Assembly (NCBI GenBank): GCA_036346205.1
Contig: JARFJB010000400.1
Coordinates: 3,542,501 to 3,606,500, forward strand
Length of the DNA: 64,000 nt
Source of the DNA: Vesta saturnalis
Taxonomy: Eukaryota > Arthropoda > Insecta > Coleoptera > Lampyridae
Reading direction: 5' to 3'
Shown here: positions 50,030 to 61,659 of the stretch, piece after piece
How the letters are laid out: each line of letters starts with the position of its first letter
Numbering within the stretch: position 1 is the stretch's first letter
Position numbers and translations under genes: made by a program
Notes under the pieces: model-generated
Database searches by the model: none
The model's input: only the letters and a program-made list of their open reading frames with translations
Told to the model about the DNA's origin: nothing

Positions 50030-51659
50030 TCGATGACGATTACACTTTAAAGAACGAAACGCGCGAGAAACGAAAATGTTGCAGGCCTTGGGTCCTGTGC
50101 GCGGGCGCAGTCGCCAATGTTCGGATAGAATTGGTTATCTTCGAGGAAGTTTAGAGTGGGGGTCGCTGAAACAGCCTTCGCCGAAACCCTCGCGTCGCAA
50201 AATTTTACCTATATGAAGCGTAAAACAATCTATAAAGCATATGTGTAACCTTTTAATGCATTTATTTTCTGCTTAGACCTTGTACACATAATTTTAACAG
50301 TCGACCTTCAATATTTACTTTTAATTAATATGTGTATTAACTAACGTATTAATGCAATTTTACTTTCCACTTAAACCTTGAGCATATAATTTAGCAGTCG
50401 ATCTTCAATATTTTACTTTAATTGAAAGCACTATTAAAGGGAGTACACAATGAAGCGTAAAACAGACTATAATGCATATGTGTAACCATTTAATGTATTT
50501 TGTTTCTGCTCAGACCTTGTACACATAATTTAACGTTCTCAAGGTAGATATCGTTTAAAGCATGGCAACTTAATTATTCATTTTTAATTATGTATAACGT
50601 TGAGGGTGACTTTCTCATGTTAAAAATATGTTTCTTGTTGCAATAAAATTCGTATATAGGTAAAGGCCACAGCCGTCAAATGGAACTCAAAAGAAATGTA
50701 ATAATAATTTTAATAACAATTATGAAGTCTCCTTTACAATAAACCCTATTATTATCGTAAGCAAACTAATTAGGTATAACTGAATTAGTCGTTTTATTTT
50801 AATGGCATCGAAGGAAAATAATTTATTATTTATTTTCGTATAGGTAAAAGGTCACAATCTGTAGATAGGAATTAAAAAAAATGTCTTTTACAATAAACTC
50901 ATTACGAAAAATAAACCACATTGTTAAAACAAAAACATTTATCTCCGGCAGAAGGATATTTAAACTTTATGTTAGATAGACAAACACCAGCTTTAAAAAA
51001 CACCAGGGCCATCCGTTCTATCAATAACACGGTTTAATCATTTTCATTCATATTTAATTTTTAGTCTTACGTTCCCTGTAATAATTTTAATATCCATAAA
51101 ATACATATTAACTTAAAAACGCCAAGTCCATCTGCTTCTATCAATAATACGATTTAATCGTTTTTCATACGTATTTAATGTTTAGGCTTACACTATCTGT
51201 AATAATTTTAGTAAACATGTTAACTTAAAAAAATACCAAGTCCATCTGCTTCTACAAAACATCAATAATACGATTTAACTGTTTTCATTCACATTTAAAT
51301 TTTAGTCTTACGGCATTTATGCCTTACGAGACTAGGGCCTCATATTAGAATACAATTTTTATGACAGGAGCGAATTATAAGAATACAACCCCCACCGCAT
51401 ATATAAATTTTTCGTATAGGTAAAAGGTCACAATCTGTAGATGGGATTAAAAATAATAATAATAATTATGCAATCTCCTTTGATAAAAACAACGCTGATA
51501 AATATTAATAACAGATTAAATCTTTTATTCTCAGGTGAAAAAAATACAATCCCCACGTGGGAATATAAAAAATGGCGACCAAAGGTGTCCCAAGGGTAAC
51601 CTCACAAAAAAACAAAATGGCGGCGGAAAGTGTCCGTATTCTACTTTTATCTACTACAT

Positions 51660-51990
51660 GACTTTTATCACACATATGTAGGGTTACGGCAGACTTGCTC
51701 CAACGTTTGTATTTGATATGAGGTAAATGTTCCTTAAAGCGAATTTTGATAGGTCGTTTAGTTTGCCCTACATATATTTGTTGACAATTTTTGCAACTAA
51801 TTTTATAAATGCTGCTTATCCACTTGATCTTTTAAATTGCCTAAAAGACTTTACAAACTATTATCTGAAGCAGTGACTGTTTTCCAATTAATTTTGAAAA
51901 AGATTTTAGATAGACCTTTTGTATAAGCAGGATAGTTTGTTAATTTTACATACTTTGTTTTTATTTATTCTCTACCGTTACCCAACGTAG
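51660..51990 (-). pseudogene. Penelope-like element fragment, GIY-YIG endonuclease region
   Basis: On the minus strand YVKLTNYPAYTKGLSKIFF (near 51900-51955) resembles the RT-endonuclease linker. After a shift, SIYKISCKNCQQIYVGQTKR and RFKEHLPHIKYKRWSKSAVT (near 51664-51810) form a GIY-YIG nuclease start with the CxxC pair, the YVGQTKR block and the conserved R...EH. This nuclease is characteristic of animal Penelope-like retroelements. It lies just outside the right end of the foldback element. Confidence 0.65.
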
Positions 51991-53300
51991 TTACATTCTT
52001 AACTCTCCTCCCAAGTGTTTGTTTCCTAACTATATTTATCCGCTAATTTAGCAACAAATTATGATTAGGTTAACATGGAACATCAAGCTCTGTTCCGTAG
52101 AATTGAACTTTTTCTACCATTTCTACAAAAAAATTGTGTTTAAACCAGTTCACAATTATCAATTTCTTTGAGTTTTAAATATTTCTTTGTTAATATTTAT
52201 AAATATGTGATCATATTATTATTGTTTTTGTGTGACTTGTACAATTAATTCGCATTTTTATATATCTTTCCTTGGACACGTGTATAATTTTTAACTAAAA
52301 AATAAGAAATTGACACATACTGGCATGTTTTACATTCAAACACGTTTTGTAATTATCAATTCTATGGAATAATGAATATAGATAACTTTTGAGAATCGAA
52401 AGTTGAATATCTCTTTTATGATGTTTTGATCGTTCAAATATTTTATGTATTAAGCAAATCAAACCTATCATCTCTCTCGATGAGTATCCACAACAAAAAT
52501 GCCTGTATATCCGTATAAAAAAGTTGTTCTTAATTAAATAAAAAGCTACATTAATAGATAATTCTAAGAAGAGAGCCACAAGCGGCTACCCCGATATTAT
52601 CCAAAAATTTTAAACTGTAAATTTGATAGATATCATTAGCTAAAAAAAAACTAAATTTGTTAGACTGTGAGTATGCGTGTAGAATTTATTTATGTCACAG
52701 TAAACATTCCGAACTTCCACTCATATTTAAGTTAACCAGATTGATAATTTTTGCTCAACATTTTTGGAAGCTTGTTTAAATTTTAATACGTGTACTCAAA
52801 AGTTTTACGTTAGTCCATTAAGCACTGTTTCTTTAAGTTGATTAAGAGAGCTGATTTAATTATTTACTTTGATGCTAATCAAATTTTCGAGAATCATCAA
52901 TTATCATTAAGTTTTTTCGCAATTTTGATTAAACTGCACGAACTGGAGCTATAAAATACAAGTAAAGGAAGACTAAGTCAAGTTTACCTATTTTTTTTTA
53001 GATTCTAACTATTAATAGAGGTAGAGAAGAAAGATTAATTAAAGAACGTTCAACTTATTCTAGTGTTATTTACCTATATGTGATTTTATAATTCATTTTT
53101 TTAAGAATGAGTCATTTTATAAACGTACAATGTATTCATGTGCACACAAAGGTGTACTTAAGTGTTTAAGTATGATACTATTCGTTACGCCATCAAAAGG
53201 CAAAGGAAGTAAGAGGGAAAATCACTGTTATCAGCAATACTGACTTCATTCCCACTCTTTCTTCATCTTCTCTCGAGGATTACTCGATTGCATAAAAACC
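51991..53300. other. no gene seen
   Basis: AT-rich anonymous DNA. Confidence 0.5.
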
Positions 53301-53317
53301 GATGACAACGGCGAGAA

Positions 53318-53448
53318 AATTAGCTTTCACCCTGGAAAAAGGAAGACGAGGATGATCGTAGGGAAGGTTTTGACGATGATCCAACCTGTATGTATTGCCA
53401 CGGGGTGTATAGACGCACAGGGAAAAAGCCGGAGTCAATCTTGGATTA
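53318..53448 (+). pseudogene. Possible pogo/Tigger-type transposase tail
   Basis: A plus-strand frame reads EDEDDRREGFDDDPTCMY, CHGVYRRTGKKPESILD, then stop. An acidic stretch followed by CxxC and a Lys-rich segment resembles the zinc-binding end of pogo-like transposases, but the second Cys/His pair is missing. Short and uncertain. Confidence 0.35.
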
Positions 53449-53841
53449 AAAATGTGTAAATGTGAACTTGGTATTTGATAAAATTTCAGAAATAACCTCT
53501 TTTTTACATTATTTTTAACTTTCGTTTTGAGGTCTGTTGAGTCCAAAAAAGTGTTTTTTTTTTAAAAATGTCAAAAATAATGTGTGGGAGGGGGCGCGCT
53601 TGTGTACGTGAATGTGGGCAGTACGTGCGTGTGTGTTTTCCTGTAGGTCTTTCGTACACGACATCTCAGAAACTTGAAAAGCGATTGCATTCAAATTTCA
53701 TGTACGTGTAGCATTTAAATTAATCTTTCTTTTGGACGATACCTTAATATCTCAACAAGGAAGCGACTGAGATCATTCCCGCAACTCTCATTGCATTATA
53801 GTTCAATAAATACTGTGGCGCAACAAAGAACAATTGTCCCC

Positions 53842-53935
53842 TCACTCCGCAAATTTTAGAGTGCGCCCAATCCTCCCTCTCGCTCGGGACGATAGAAATT
53901 CGTGGTAGTGATATATACTACCTGCTTTGTGTATG

Positions 53936-53985
<50 letters not shown>

Positions 53986-54510
53986 ACCTTCGTTTGCCAT
54001 TTTCAGGTAACTAATAACATTCTTCTGCTTCGCGTTATTCAAATTGAACTTCGGTTTTGCTGGCTTTTCTGTGGACTCCACAAGAGCTGTACTGTGTGTT
54101 GTTGGTTATTGTGCTAAATACGATGTGGTATTTTTCTTTACACCCAATCGATGTTATGCCAGCCTAGCACTGACTTATCTGTTTGTTTGACCTATGTAAG
54201 TTCGGTCACAGTCTCCGCTCATGGAATACCGAAAAACCCTTGATCTTCTTGGACGGTTTTAGATTTTAGATTAGGCAATATGGTTCTGATCTTTTCGTGC
54301 ATCTTAAATATCGGTTTGATATATTTTTTTTTAGAACATTGCTAATCCGGTCGGTTGTTCCCTTTATGTACGTTAAAAGTACTTCGTTTGTTTGTTCCTT
54401 CTCTGCTCTTGTTACTTTTTCTTCTTCGCTTTTTGTATATGTAAGATCACTCCGTAATAAAGCAGACTTTAATGTTTTGATTTCTTCATGCATATTTGGT
54501 AGTCTGTCAG
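53842..54510 (-). pseudogene. Penelope-like element C-terminal fragment (GIY-YIG)
   Basis: On the minus strand: a Lys/Glu-rich stretch, VLLTYIKGTTDRISNVLKK (the linker block), then GDCDRTYIGQTNR and VSARLA (GIY-YIG core) near 54165-54215. After a stop and shifts come TTSYLAQ, ESTEKPAKPKFN, NVISYLKMANEG and VIHKAGSIYHYHEFL, matching the end of such endonucleases. A (TA)n tract (53944-53983) has expanded inside the coding relic. Stops and shifts show decay. A different lineage from the fragment at 51660 is likely, given weak similarity. Confidence 0.65.
53944..53983. repeat. (AT)n microsatellite
   Basis: A 40-bp AT tract lying inside the Penelope-like relic. Confidence 0.95.
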
Positions 54511-54712
54511 TCTCTTGGATCTCGTAATTTGTGTTTTGACCAGGGGCTGTAGCTGTACGTAAGAATGCTTTTTTGCAATACCTTCTTGATCTTAGTGGGA
54601 CTTATCTTAATTAATCTACATAAAAGCACTTTAATCAATTTTCTAGATAGTGAAAATTAATTTCGTTAAAAGAACTATTGTAAAACACAAAAATTCTAAG
54701 AGATAAATTATA

Positions 54713-55830
54713 CAGAGTGGACCAAAATTCTGGAAACGCCAAGTTGTCTCGTAAATTGTTAGTTCGAATTGTTCAAAATTTGGTTTTTTAAATACATCAC
54801 CCTGTATATGCAGCCATTATTTAATCTCCTCTTCAATTCGAGTTCAATCATATGTAACACTTATGATTTTATGTAGTCTAGAAGATCTTAAATGCATAAA
54901 ACACAAGTTTGGCAACGCCTAATGGTCTCAATAAACTACATTAAAACGTAACAATTGAAAGATTACAACTTTTAAACATTACTTAATCAAGTGTTCAAAA
55001 TGTGCTCCATTTGTGAGTTGACAGTACCCTAATTGATGGTAGAATGCGTCTACCACATTTAAATCTTTAGGATTGAAATCAGGTGAACGTGGAGGCCATT
55101 CAATACTACCTCGTCTACTAATCCATCGTCCGGGAAATATCTCATATAAATAACCAAAATGAGCTGGAACTCCATCTTGCTGAAACTATATCTGGTTAAG
55201 ATTGGCTCCAAACAGGTTTCTTAGTGTAGGTACAATTTAATTTCTAAGTAGCTTTTCGTACTTATCTGACATTAAATTTCTTTCGATCAATTAACTGAGT
55301 ATACCTGACCACACATTTAAGTGTTGTGGTTTTTGAGTATGGTTTTCACGCATACATTGTGGATTTATGTCACTCCAGTACCTTAAATTATGTCGATTTA
55401 CACTCCCACACAGTGTAAAGGTTGCTTCGTCGGAAAAACATATGTTGTTAACGAAATTTCCGTCATTTACAAATTTATCCATCAGTAAACTCTAATCTAC
55501 GGTCGAGGTCATCTTCACTTAATTCTTGCAATGAATGAATTTTGTACGGTTGAAATTTATTCTTATCTAATACACGTACGACTGAAGAATGATCTATATC
55601 ATGTAATTGTGCAATCCTGCGTGAGGATGTATGTGGATCTTCAACGAAACTCTGCATTATATCTAAAGTTTTGTTGTCACTTATAATTATTTTTGATCTA
55701 CCTGATCGGAATCTATCTTTTACTCCTCCAAAGTCCTTAAAGCGCTTTACAGTTTTTCGTACCGTCGCCTTATAGATAGGAGAACGGTTCTTTTTCATTA
55801 ATAACAATTCTAGAGAAACAATTTACCGTG
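54713..55830 (-). pseudogene. DD41D-type element, copy D, truncated, with transposase relic
   Basis: The outer end at 54713 reads CAGAGTGGACC after TA. The transposase is on the minus strand: KATVRKTVKRFKDFGGVKD (DNA-binding, near 55770), SSRRIAQLHDIDHSSVVRVL, then after a frameshift NNICFSDEATF (first Asp, near 55430), QKPQHLNVWSGILS, FQQDGVPAHFGYLYEI (second Asp, near 55170) and SIEWPPRSPDFNPKD (near 55080). The region after the third acidic block (FFLWG and following) is deleted, so the reading jumps to NGAHFEHLIK. The outer inverted repeat on the 5' side (beyond 55830) is not found, so that end is lost. Confidence 0.75.
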
Positions 55831-55925
55831 CAGAACTTTTCAAAACACATCAAACTACTGTCAGTTTTATTTAATAATTACTGTCAGTTTTATTTAATAA
55901 TGTAAATAAAGCATTGTATATTTAA

Positions 55926-58115
55926 CCCTCTATTTCATATTGTTCCTATTTGGGAACACAATACAAAATAAAATAACAGCTAATTCCTATGCTTCTAATG
56001 CATACTGATCCCCTTTGGGAACATGCACTTCTTCTGTGTTCTGCGTACAGTGCGATAGATAGCGCGGCGGAACTATTACAGATATGACTTTGCCGGCTCG
56101 CGCATGGGATTATAACCTCAAGCCATTCGTATTTTTGTGCGGTTTTCCTGCTTTTGCACGGTGGGTAAAACTGAAATAAGATTATCGCAGTCATGAAAAT
56201 ATGCTAATTGAACACTATTACGTGTTGATATGGGGTGTAAACATTACTACCATGGGTAGACAACCCCCTTTACATCATGCACCTAATATACCAAACTGTT
56301 TTCTCCATTTAAATTTTATTTTTAGAATCAGAGCCATAACTTTTCCATGAAAAAGTTAAATTCAAGGGAATTTCTGGCAAAAGTTTAGATTCTGAACTTG
56401 AAAATGACATCATAGCAGAACCAACTACTGCTGGAACACACGATATTATAGATTACAACTTGCCGTCAGGCTGTGATGAAGAGGATAATATACCACTAAT
56501 ACAACTACTGCCTGCTGAGTCAAGACAACAATCAACAAAAAGTCAACCGGCTCCATACTGGAAAAAAAACAAAACGCAATGCAAATGAAGTCAGATCATT
56601 AATTAGAACAATAGGAATTTTACTATTTATTACTATTTTATGAGAAAGATTTTCTGAAGGCAACACGATGTTACCAAATAAAATATTACAACTGAACACA
56701 CCATACAAATTATTCAGTCATTTCATATCCGAAGATTTTCTCATCGAAATTGTTCGTCAGACCTGTATGTATAGTGTCCAGTGTCAGCTAAATAAGCTTA
56801 TCACTACATGTCCTGATGAAATAAAACGATTCATAGGAAAACTTTATTGGATGTCGCTTACATAATAATACGACGATATTGGTCACCAAATACTCGAATT
56901 AGATCAATTGCTGATGTAATGATGGTTAATAATTTCGGAACTATGAAAAAATTCCTGCTCTTCATTGACAATACCGTTAGAGTAATCGCTATCATGCGAT
57001 TAGCAAATAATACCCTTCAAAGTGCGCTCAATGCTAAAAACTTGCAATCCTAAAAAGCCCCACCAGTTGGATTATAAAATGTGGGCGCATTCAGCAGTTT
57101 CAAGTATGTCTTATAATTTAGAACTATACTGTGGAATGGTAGGAATCGAAAACCTGATTTGAAAGCATCGCGCAACGTAATTTTGAGGATGAGCAGAGTT
57201 ATGCCTTCGAATATTCATCACAAATTGTATTATGACAATTATCTCTCAAGCCTTCCTCTGGTTTCATATTTCGCAAAGCGTAAAATACACTCAGTGGCCA
57301 CTGTACACATTAATAGGCTGCCCAATTTGCGTGCAATCACTCCAAAATAAATGAAAAAAATGGCAAGAGTGGGTATTCAAGAACACACAGTAAAATTTGG
57401 TTCTATCGATATCCATGCTGTCAAATGGGTTGACAACAAGGTAGTCTCTCTAGTATCACATTGTTGTGGTACACAACCAGTCAAGAGGTACTTTCGAAGG
57501 GAACGTGAGGAGGAGAATTTAAAGCCCAGATATCGTGAAAGTATAATGGACACATGGGTGGTGTTGATCTCCAAGACTCACTTCTTGGTCTCTACGCTAT
57601 AAAAGTAAGGAGCAGGAAGTGGTATCACAGAGTTTTTTACCATATGCTGGATGTGGTGGCCGTGAATGCTTGGCTGCTTGACGGAAGGATCAAAACTCAA
57701 GTTGGAAACAAAAGTAATCAATTTCGTTATTGGCATTCAAAACTCTATTTGCCGAAGAAATGTGAAAATGAGGCTTCATGAGGTTGGAGGGTCCAGTAAC
57801 TCCACCACTCCTGAACAGATTATAAAAAGAAGATGCCTGGAACCTAGACCGAACCAGTTTGTTCAGCAGGACCGCATAAATCTTTGACCGTCTTGGACAG
57901 AAGAGAGAGAAAGATGTACGAAAAACTGGTGTCGTGGAAAGTCTAGAGCGAAGTGTGAAAAATGTAATGTACTCTTGCGTTTTCATTTAAAAAGCAACTG
58001 TTTCAAAGATTTTCATGCTAAAACCTGATTTTGTATACTCATGTACTTATGATAACCACTCAGTTGTTTGTATACATAATGTGCCCGTTCGGGAACAATA
58101 TATATTTTCTATATA
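55926..58115 (+). pseudogene. piggyBac-like element 2 with transposase pseudogene
   Basis: TTAA (55922-55925) precedes CCCTCTATTTCATATTG, a likely left end. Repeated subterminal palindromes of the form TTCC..TTTGGGAAC lie near 55943 and 56012, and TTCGGGAAC near 58090. The transposase relic runs from an acidic N-terminus (DEEDNIPLIQLLPAE, near 56480) through TPYKLFSHFISEDFLIEIV, KPHQLDYKMWAHSAVSSMS, DNYLSSLPLVSYFAKRK (second Asp), VKWVDNKVVSLVS (third Asp) and GGVDLQDSLLGLYAIKVRSR to a Cys-rich tail (CEKCNVLLRFHLKSNC). The segment that should hold the first catalytic Asp is deleted near 57050. Multiple frameshifts. The right terminus is replaced by another repeat after about 58125. Confidence 0.8.
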
Positions 58116-58126
58116 GTTTTGGCTAT

Positions 58127-58217
58127 TCTTTACTGAAATAAAAATAGATGGCTGTATACTATTATCAAACTGTTATATTAATAGCAGACTTAAATTTGTG
58201 TATTTCATAAATTTTTT
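58127..58217 (+). repeat. Diverged copy of the 118-bp repeat
   Basis: GGCTATTCTTTACTGAAAT and TTATATTAATAGCAGACTT match, with changes, the inner part of the repeats at 60005 and 62467. It abuts the broken right end of piggyBac element 2. Confidence 0.6.
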
Positions 58218-58229
58218 TTTATGATTGTG

Positions 58230-58590
58230 GACCTGAACAGACTAAATTTGGCCTATCGTGCTAAAGCACTCAGGAACACTTAGGGGGATGGATAGAGGGA
58301 TAATGAATTGCCAATAGATGCCTATGAACAGCTACCTTAAATTTTCTCATATCATAAGTGAGAGGAAAACAGGAACTACGGAGATCATTCCAGAGTTTAG
58401 AAGCCGTGTAGAAAAATGTGGATTGCGCCCGTTTGGTACGACAAGTGGAGATTTGTACTGTATACTGATAATGTGAATGAGCGAACCGAGTGTTTCTCGC
58501 AAAGATATCCCTAGATGGTATCAAAGAATATAATTCAGCAGCACAATAGCCGTTGTAATAACGATAATGCAAAGAAAGAACTGAAACCAT
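58230..58590 (-). pseudogene. LINE 3' end, second copy
   Basis: The minus strand reads VSVLSLHYRYYNGYCAAEL, NTRFAHSHYQYTVQIS, AQSTFFYTASKLWNDLRSSC and FKVAVHRHLLA, the same family as 36750-37320. The 3' UTR retains GAGTGCTTTAGCACG and CTGTTCAGG. 5'-truncated. Confidence 0.75.
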
Positions 58591-58599
58591 CCTTCTATG

Positions 58600-59402
58600 C
58601 TTAAGGGACTGTATCTTGACATCTCAATTTTCTTAACGCTGTTACCAATTACTGAATACGATAATTGTAATTGTTATCGAAACGTTTCAATTTAAATAAC
58701 AGATGAATAACAAATACACGCTTTAATATCCAAAAAATACGTATGTTAAAGCCATGCGTAATTGAATCTTGAGCCTTTTTTATCCTTTTTGCAATTACTT
58801 GGCACTTGGCAATCCAGAAAGAAAAAAAAAAGAAACATTGATTAAATTGCAATAAGTTACGATAAACAGGTACTTGTTGCAGCGCAGAAAATTCCTAATC
58901 TCTTAATTATTTATACTAAATAAATATCATGGAACGCTGAATAATTAATTACATTAACCCCACCTATCGACTAACCTACCATCTCCTGTTCTACCTATGT
59001 CTTGGTCTTACAAAAGGTACAATACATACATTTTGATGGATTCCAAACTTCTTCAGGAATATGGCAGATCTATACAACCAACTAAAAAAAAGACTGGGTT
59101 TGATAATCTAGTTTCAAGCGAAATGTATCTCATACTTAAGGTTTGCACATCTTACTTGACTCGAGGCTTAACAATGAAGATTTTATTTTGTAATCCAATA
59201 CTCTCATTAATGATATTATGTAGCTCGCCAAAAATAACATTGGCGTCACATTAATTCCATCTAAGGGTATACACTCAAAAGAAATTCTTTTTGTTTCGTG
59301 TACCACCAATACGCATTTATGCGATCCAAACATTGTGTTACGTAATTCGATACGAAATTGAGCAGGCTGGATCTCATTAAACTTAAAGGTACGGCTACAA
59401 TA
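58600..59402. other. no gene seen
   Basis: Anonymous sequence. Open frames at 58997-59254 and on the opposite strand have no recognised domain. Confidence 0.4.
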
Positions 59403-59620
59403 TAGAGAGTGGACCAAAAGTCTAAAAGTCTGGATGTGCCCAATTATGTCGTAAATTGTTAGTCCGAATTGTACAAAATTTGGGATAAGCCTATTTTGGG
59501 ATAGGAGATTCCAGATTTGACAAATTTGCCGTTTCTCTGATATTATTAGTCACTTTGGTTTTTTAAATACACACTTACACACTTATGATTTTATGTAGTC
59601 TAGATGGTTTTAAATACATA
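59403..59620 (+). mobile_element. Fragment of the copy-D DD41D element end
   Basis: GAGAGTGGACCAAAAGTC, ATGTCGTAAATTGTTAGTC and TATGATTTTATGTAGTCTAGA match 54713-54890 in order, with an insertion in the middle. No coding sequence. Confidence 0.7.
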
Positions 59621-59642
59621 AAACAGTGCTCAATATGTAGAT

Positions 59643-59765
59643 TTGAAGAAATTTAAATGTTTAAGCGTCTATTGCATGAATTTTTCAAATATTTCTGAAT
59701 TACTTGAAAAAATTACTACAGCTTACTTACGCCTTAAGGAACAATGTGTGGTAATGAAAATTCAA
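59643..59765. other. spacer between transposon fragments
   Basis: Anonymous. An open frame here runs into the inverted piggyBac end and is not a gene. Confidence 0.3.
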
Positions 59766-59990
59766 CCCTTATACCTCTCACCAAAACTATATAGAAAATA
59801 TATATTGTTCCCGAACGGGCACATTATGAATACAAACAACTGAGTGGTTATCATAAGTACATGAATAAATACATGAGTATACAAAATCAGGTTTTAGCAT
59901 GAAAATCTTTGAAACAGTTGCTTTTTAAATGAAAACGCAAGAGTACATTACATTTTTCACACTTCGTTCTAGACTTTCCACGACAATATG
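59766..59990 (-). mobile_element. Inverted copy of the piggyBac-2 3' end
   Basis: From about 59782, reverse complement of about 57930-58125, including the Cys-rich tail coding sequence and the TTCCCGAACGGGCAC motif. It reaches further than the main copy and ends at CCCTTATACCTC next to TTCAA, close to a TTAA target, so it probably preserves the true right terminus. Confidence 0.75.
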
Positions 59991-60004
59991 GTATTCTGAG
60001 TTGT

Positions 60005-60122
60005 CATTTTTAAGGTTGTTTAATAACATTTAATTTATTAAAGAGCTAGCTATTCTTTACTAAAATGAAATCAAATTCCATGGATTTATACATTTATCTA
60101 ACTGTCATATTAATAGCAGGCT
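60005..60122 (+). repeat. 118-bp direct repeat, copy 1
   Basis: Differs from 62467-62584 at one visible position (TTTACTAAAATG against TTTGCTAAAATG). Non-coding. Confidence 0.9.
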
Positions 60123-60153
60123 CTAATAAATTATAGTAATTAACGTATTAAGA

Positions 60154-60255
60154 GGGGTAACACAGTCTTAACATCCGAGCATATTTTTACCACTCGAGCG
60201 AGTGCAGCGAAGCGAGAGTGGTAAAATATGCGAGATTTGTTAAGACGGTTACCCC
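60154..60255. promoter_or_regulatory. 102-bp palindrome upstream of the second recombinase
   Basis: Arms GGGGTAAC (60154) and GTTACCCC (60255) enclose further paired blocks (GTCTTAACA/TGTTAAGAC, CATATTTTTACCACTC/GAGTGGTAAAATATG). Near the centre is GCGAAGC (60207-60213). Position relative to the coding start (about 200 bp) and the central motif parallel the palindrome at 10707-10812; the arms are otherwise different. Confidence 0.65.
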
Positions 60256-60409
60256 TCGAAATGCGTTCATTCGTTTATCGTTCATTGAGGCAATAATTTT
60301 GAATTAATAATGAATTACTAAAAACTGCAAAATCGAAATTGTACCATCATGAAAATGTGTGACGTTGCTATAGTTTCTATTCTAAACCAAATAAAATCTT
60401 AAAATTGAA

Positions 60410-61512
60410 ATGGAAACGCAAAACGAGTTTCTTGTTATCCCGAATGAAATTAAAAGGATTGCCCCCTCCGCCATGAAGGAAATTGTCCCGTCGACATCTA
60501 AAGTAAGATACGAAAGAGAATACTCCGCATTCAACGCTTGGAGAAACCAAAAAGGCGTTAAAGGAGTAATTGAGGAAGTTATTTTGGCATATGTCAAGGA
60601 GAAGGTAAAAGTTCCTATACCATTTCCCCTAATTAAATTATATTAATTAATTTTTTAGTCTGGGAAGTCGGCGCCATCATCTCTGTGGACGTATATTGAA
60701 TAGAATGTTACAAACAAAAGAAAATAAAGATATTGCAAAATTTGGACTTGTTAACGAATTTAAAAAAAAAAACGCCAAGAATAACATAGGCAAGAAATCT
60801 TTGACATTAAGGCGCCAAATTCGACGTTCTTAATGATAAAGGATTTTATTTGACGTTTGAGAGTGTGTATTTTAGGTTGCTACTAATATGGGCTTTTTTG
60901 GAGGGCGTGGTCGCGATAAACTTTACAAGATGAAGTTTACTGATGTTTGTCAAATTACCAAAGACGAAAACAATCCCACGTATTTTCACTGTGGTAGATG
61001 TAAAAAATGAGATTTCTTATTTGAATTTATATCGAAGTTATATTGCTCTAAGACCTAAACATATGAGCATCGAGAAACTATTTATTTTTTACCAATCAGG
61101 AAAATGCAGAGCTCAACCAGTGGGTTTGAATAGTTTTTCAAACATGCCCATGAAAATGACAAGATATCTGGGACTGGAAAATTCACACTTATATACTGGA
61201 CATTGCTTCAGACGTTTCTCGGCAACGCCTCTAGCGAATTCAGTTGCTAACATGACCACAATGAAGGGGCATGGAGGGTGGCATTCCACATCAGTGGCGG
61301 AGGGATATATAGCTAATGCAATCGAAAACAAAATCGACATTGCAAAGAAAATCGGTATAGGGAAGGTTAAGGACAGCCCAGCTGAAAGTAGCATCAAAGA
61401 ATCATTACAGTCAGTTGTTGATCAATCACTACAGTCAGTTTATGATAAATTACCAGTTTTTAGAGCTTCTTTTAGTAATTGTATTTTTAATTTTAATAAT
61501 AATAGTAATTAG
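60410..61512 (+). pseudogene. Tyrosine recombinase (Crypton-like) pseudogene
   Basis: Exon 1 (60410-60604) starts METQNEFLVIPNEI and contains YEREYSAFNAWRNQ. A GT-AG intron (60605-60658, 54 bp) sits at the same phase-0 place as intron 1 of the intact copy, and exon 2 begins SGKSAPSSLWTY against STKYCGTSLWSKY. Then frameshifts follow: the reading goes out of frame after about 60700, and the first-Arg block appears as GGRGRDKLYKM near 60900. The last part (60943-61512) is open and holds PKTKTIPRIFTV, HCFRRFSATPLANS (HxxR), GGWHSTSVAEGYIANA (with the Tyr) and an Asn-rich end. A 15-bp perfect inverted repeat (60274-60288 and 61641-61655) brackets the gene. Confidence 0.8.
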
Positions 61513-61659
61513 AAATAAACAAATTTCGTTGATATGTTTTGTTATTTGATATAAACGTGCGTGCATGTTAAATGAGTGGATGCATGTTAAAGGTATTTTA
61601 ACATTCGAGGATGCGATCATGTCAAATACTGTATAACATTTCAATGAACGATAAAATAT

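Larger units (their letters stand above)
47061..51638. mobile_element. Large foldback element, ~1.49-kb inverted arms, unclassified
   Basis: The left arm, 47061 to about 48555, is the reverse complement of the right arm, about 50151-51638. Outer ends read TACGGACATCTTCCGCCGCC and the inverted match ending TGTCCGTA at 51638. Inner ends share GGCTGTTTC and GCGACGCGAGG-type sequence. The arms hold three ~115-bp tandem units (about 47424-47770; TTAAATCGTATTATTGAT, AGAAGCAGATGGACTTGG) and three ~130-bp degenerate units (GCATAATTGT, CTACAGATTGTGAC). The right arm has an extra ~230-bp duplication (50213 and 50450). The centre has its own repeats and one short ORF. No transposase domain is seen. Foldback or MULE-derived non-autonomous status is a guess. 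Confidence 0.85.
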
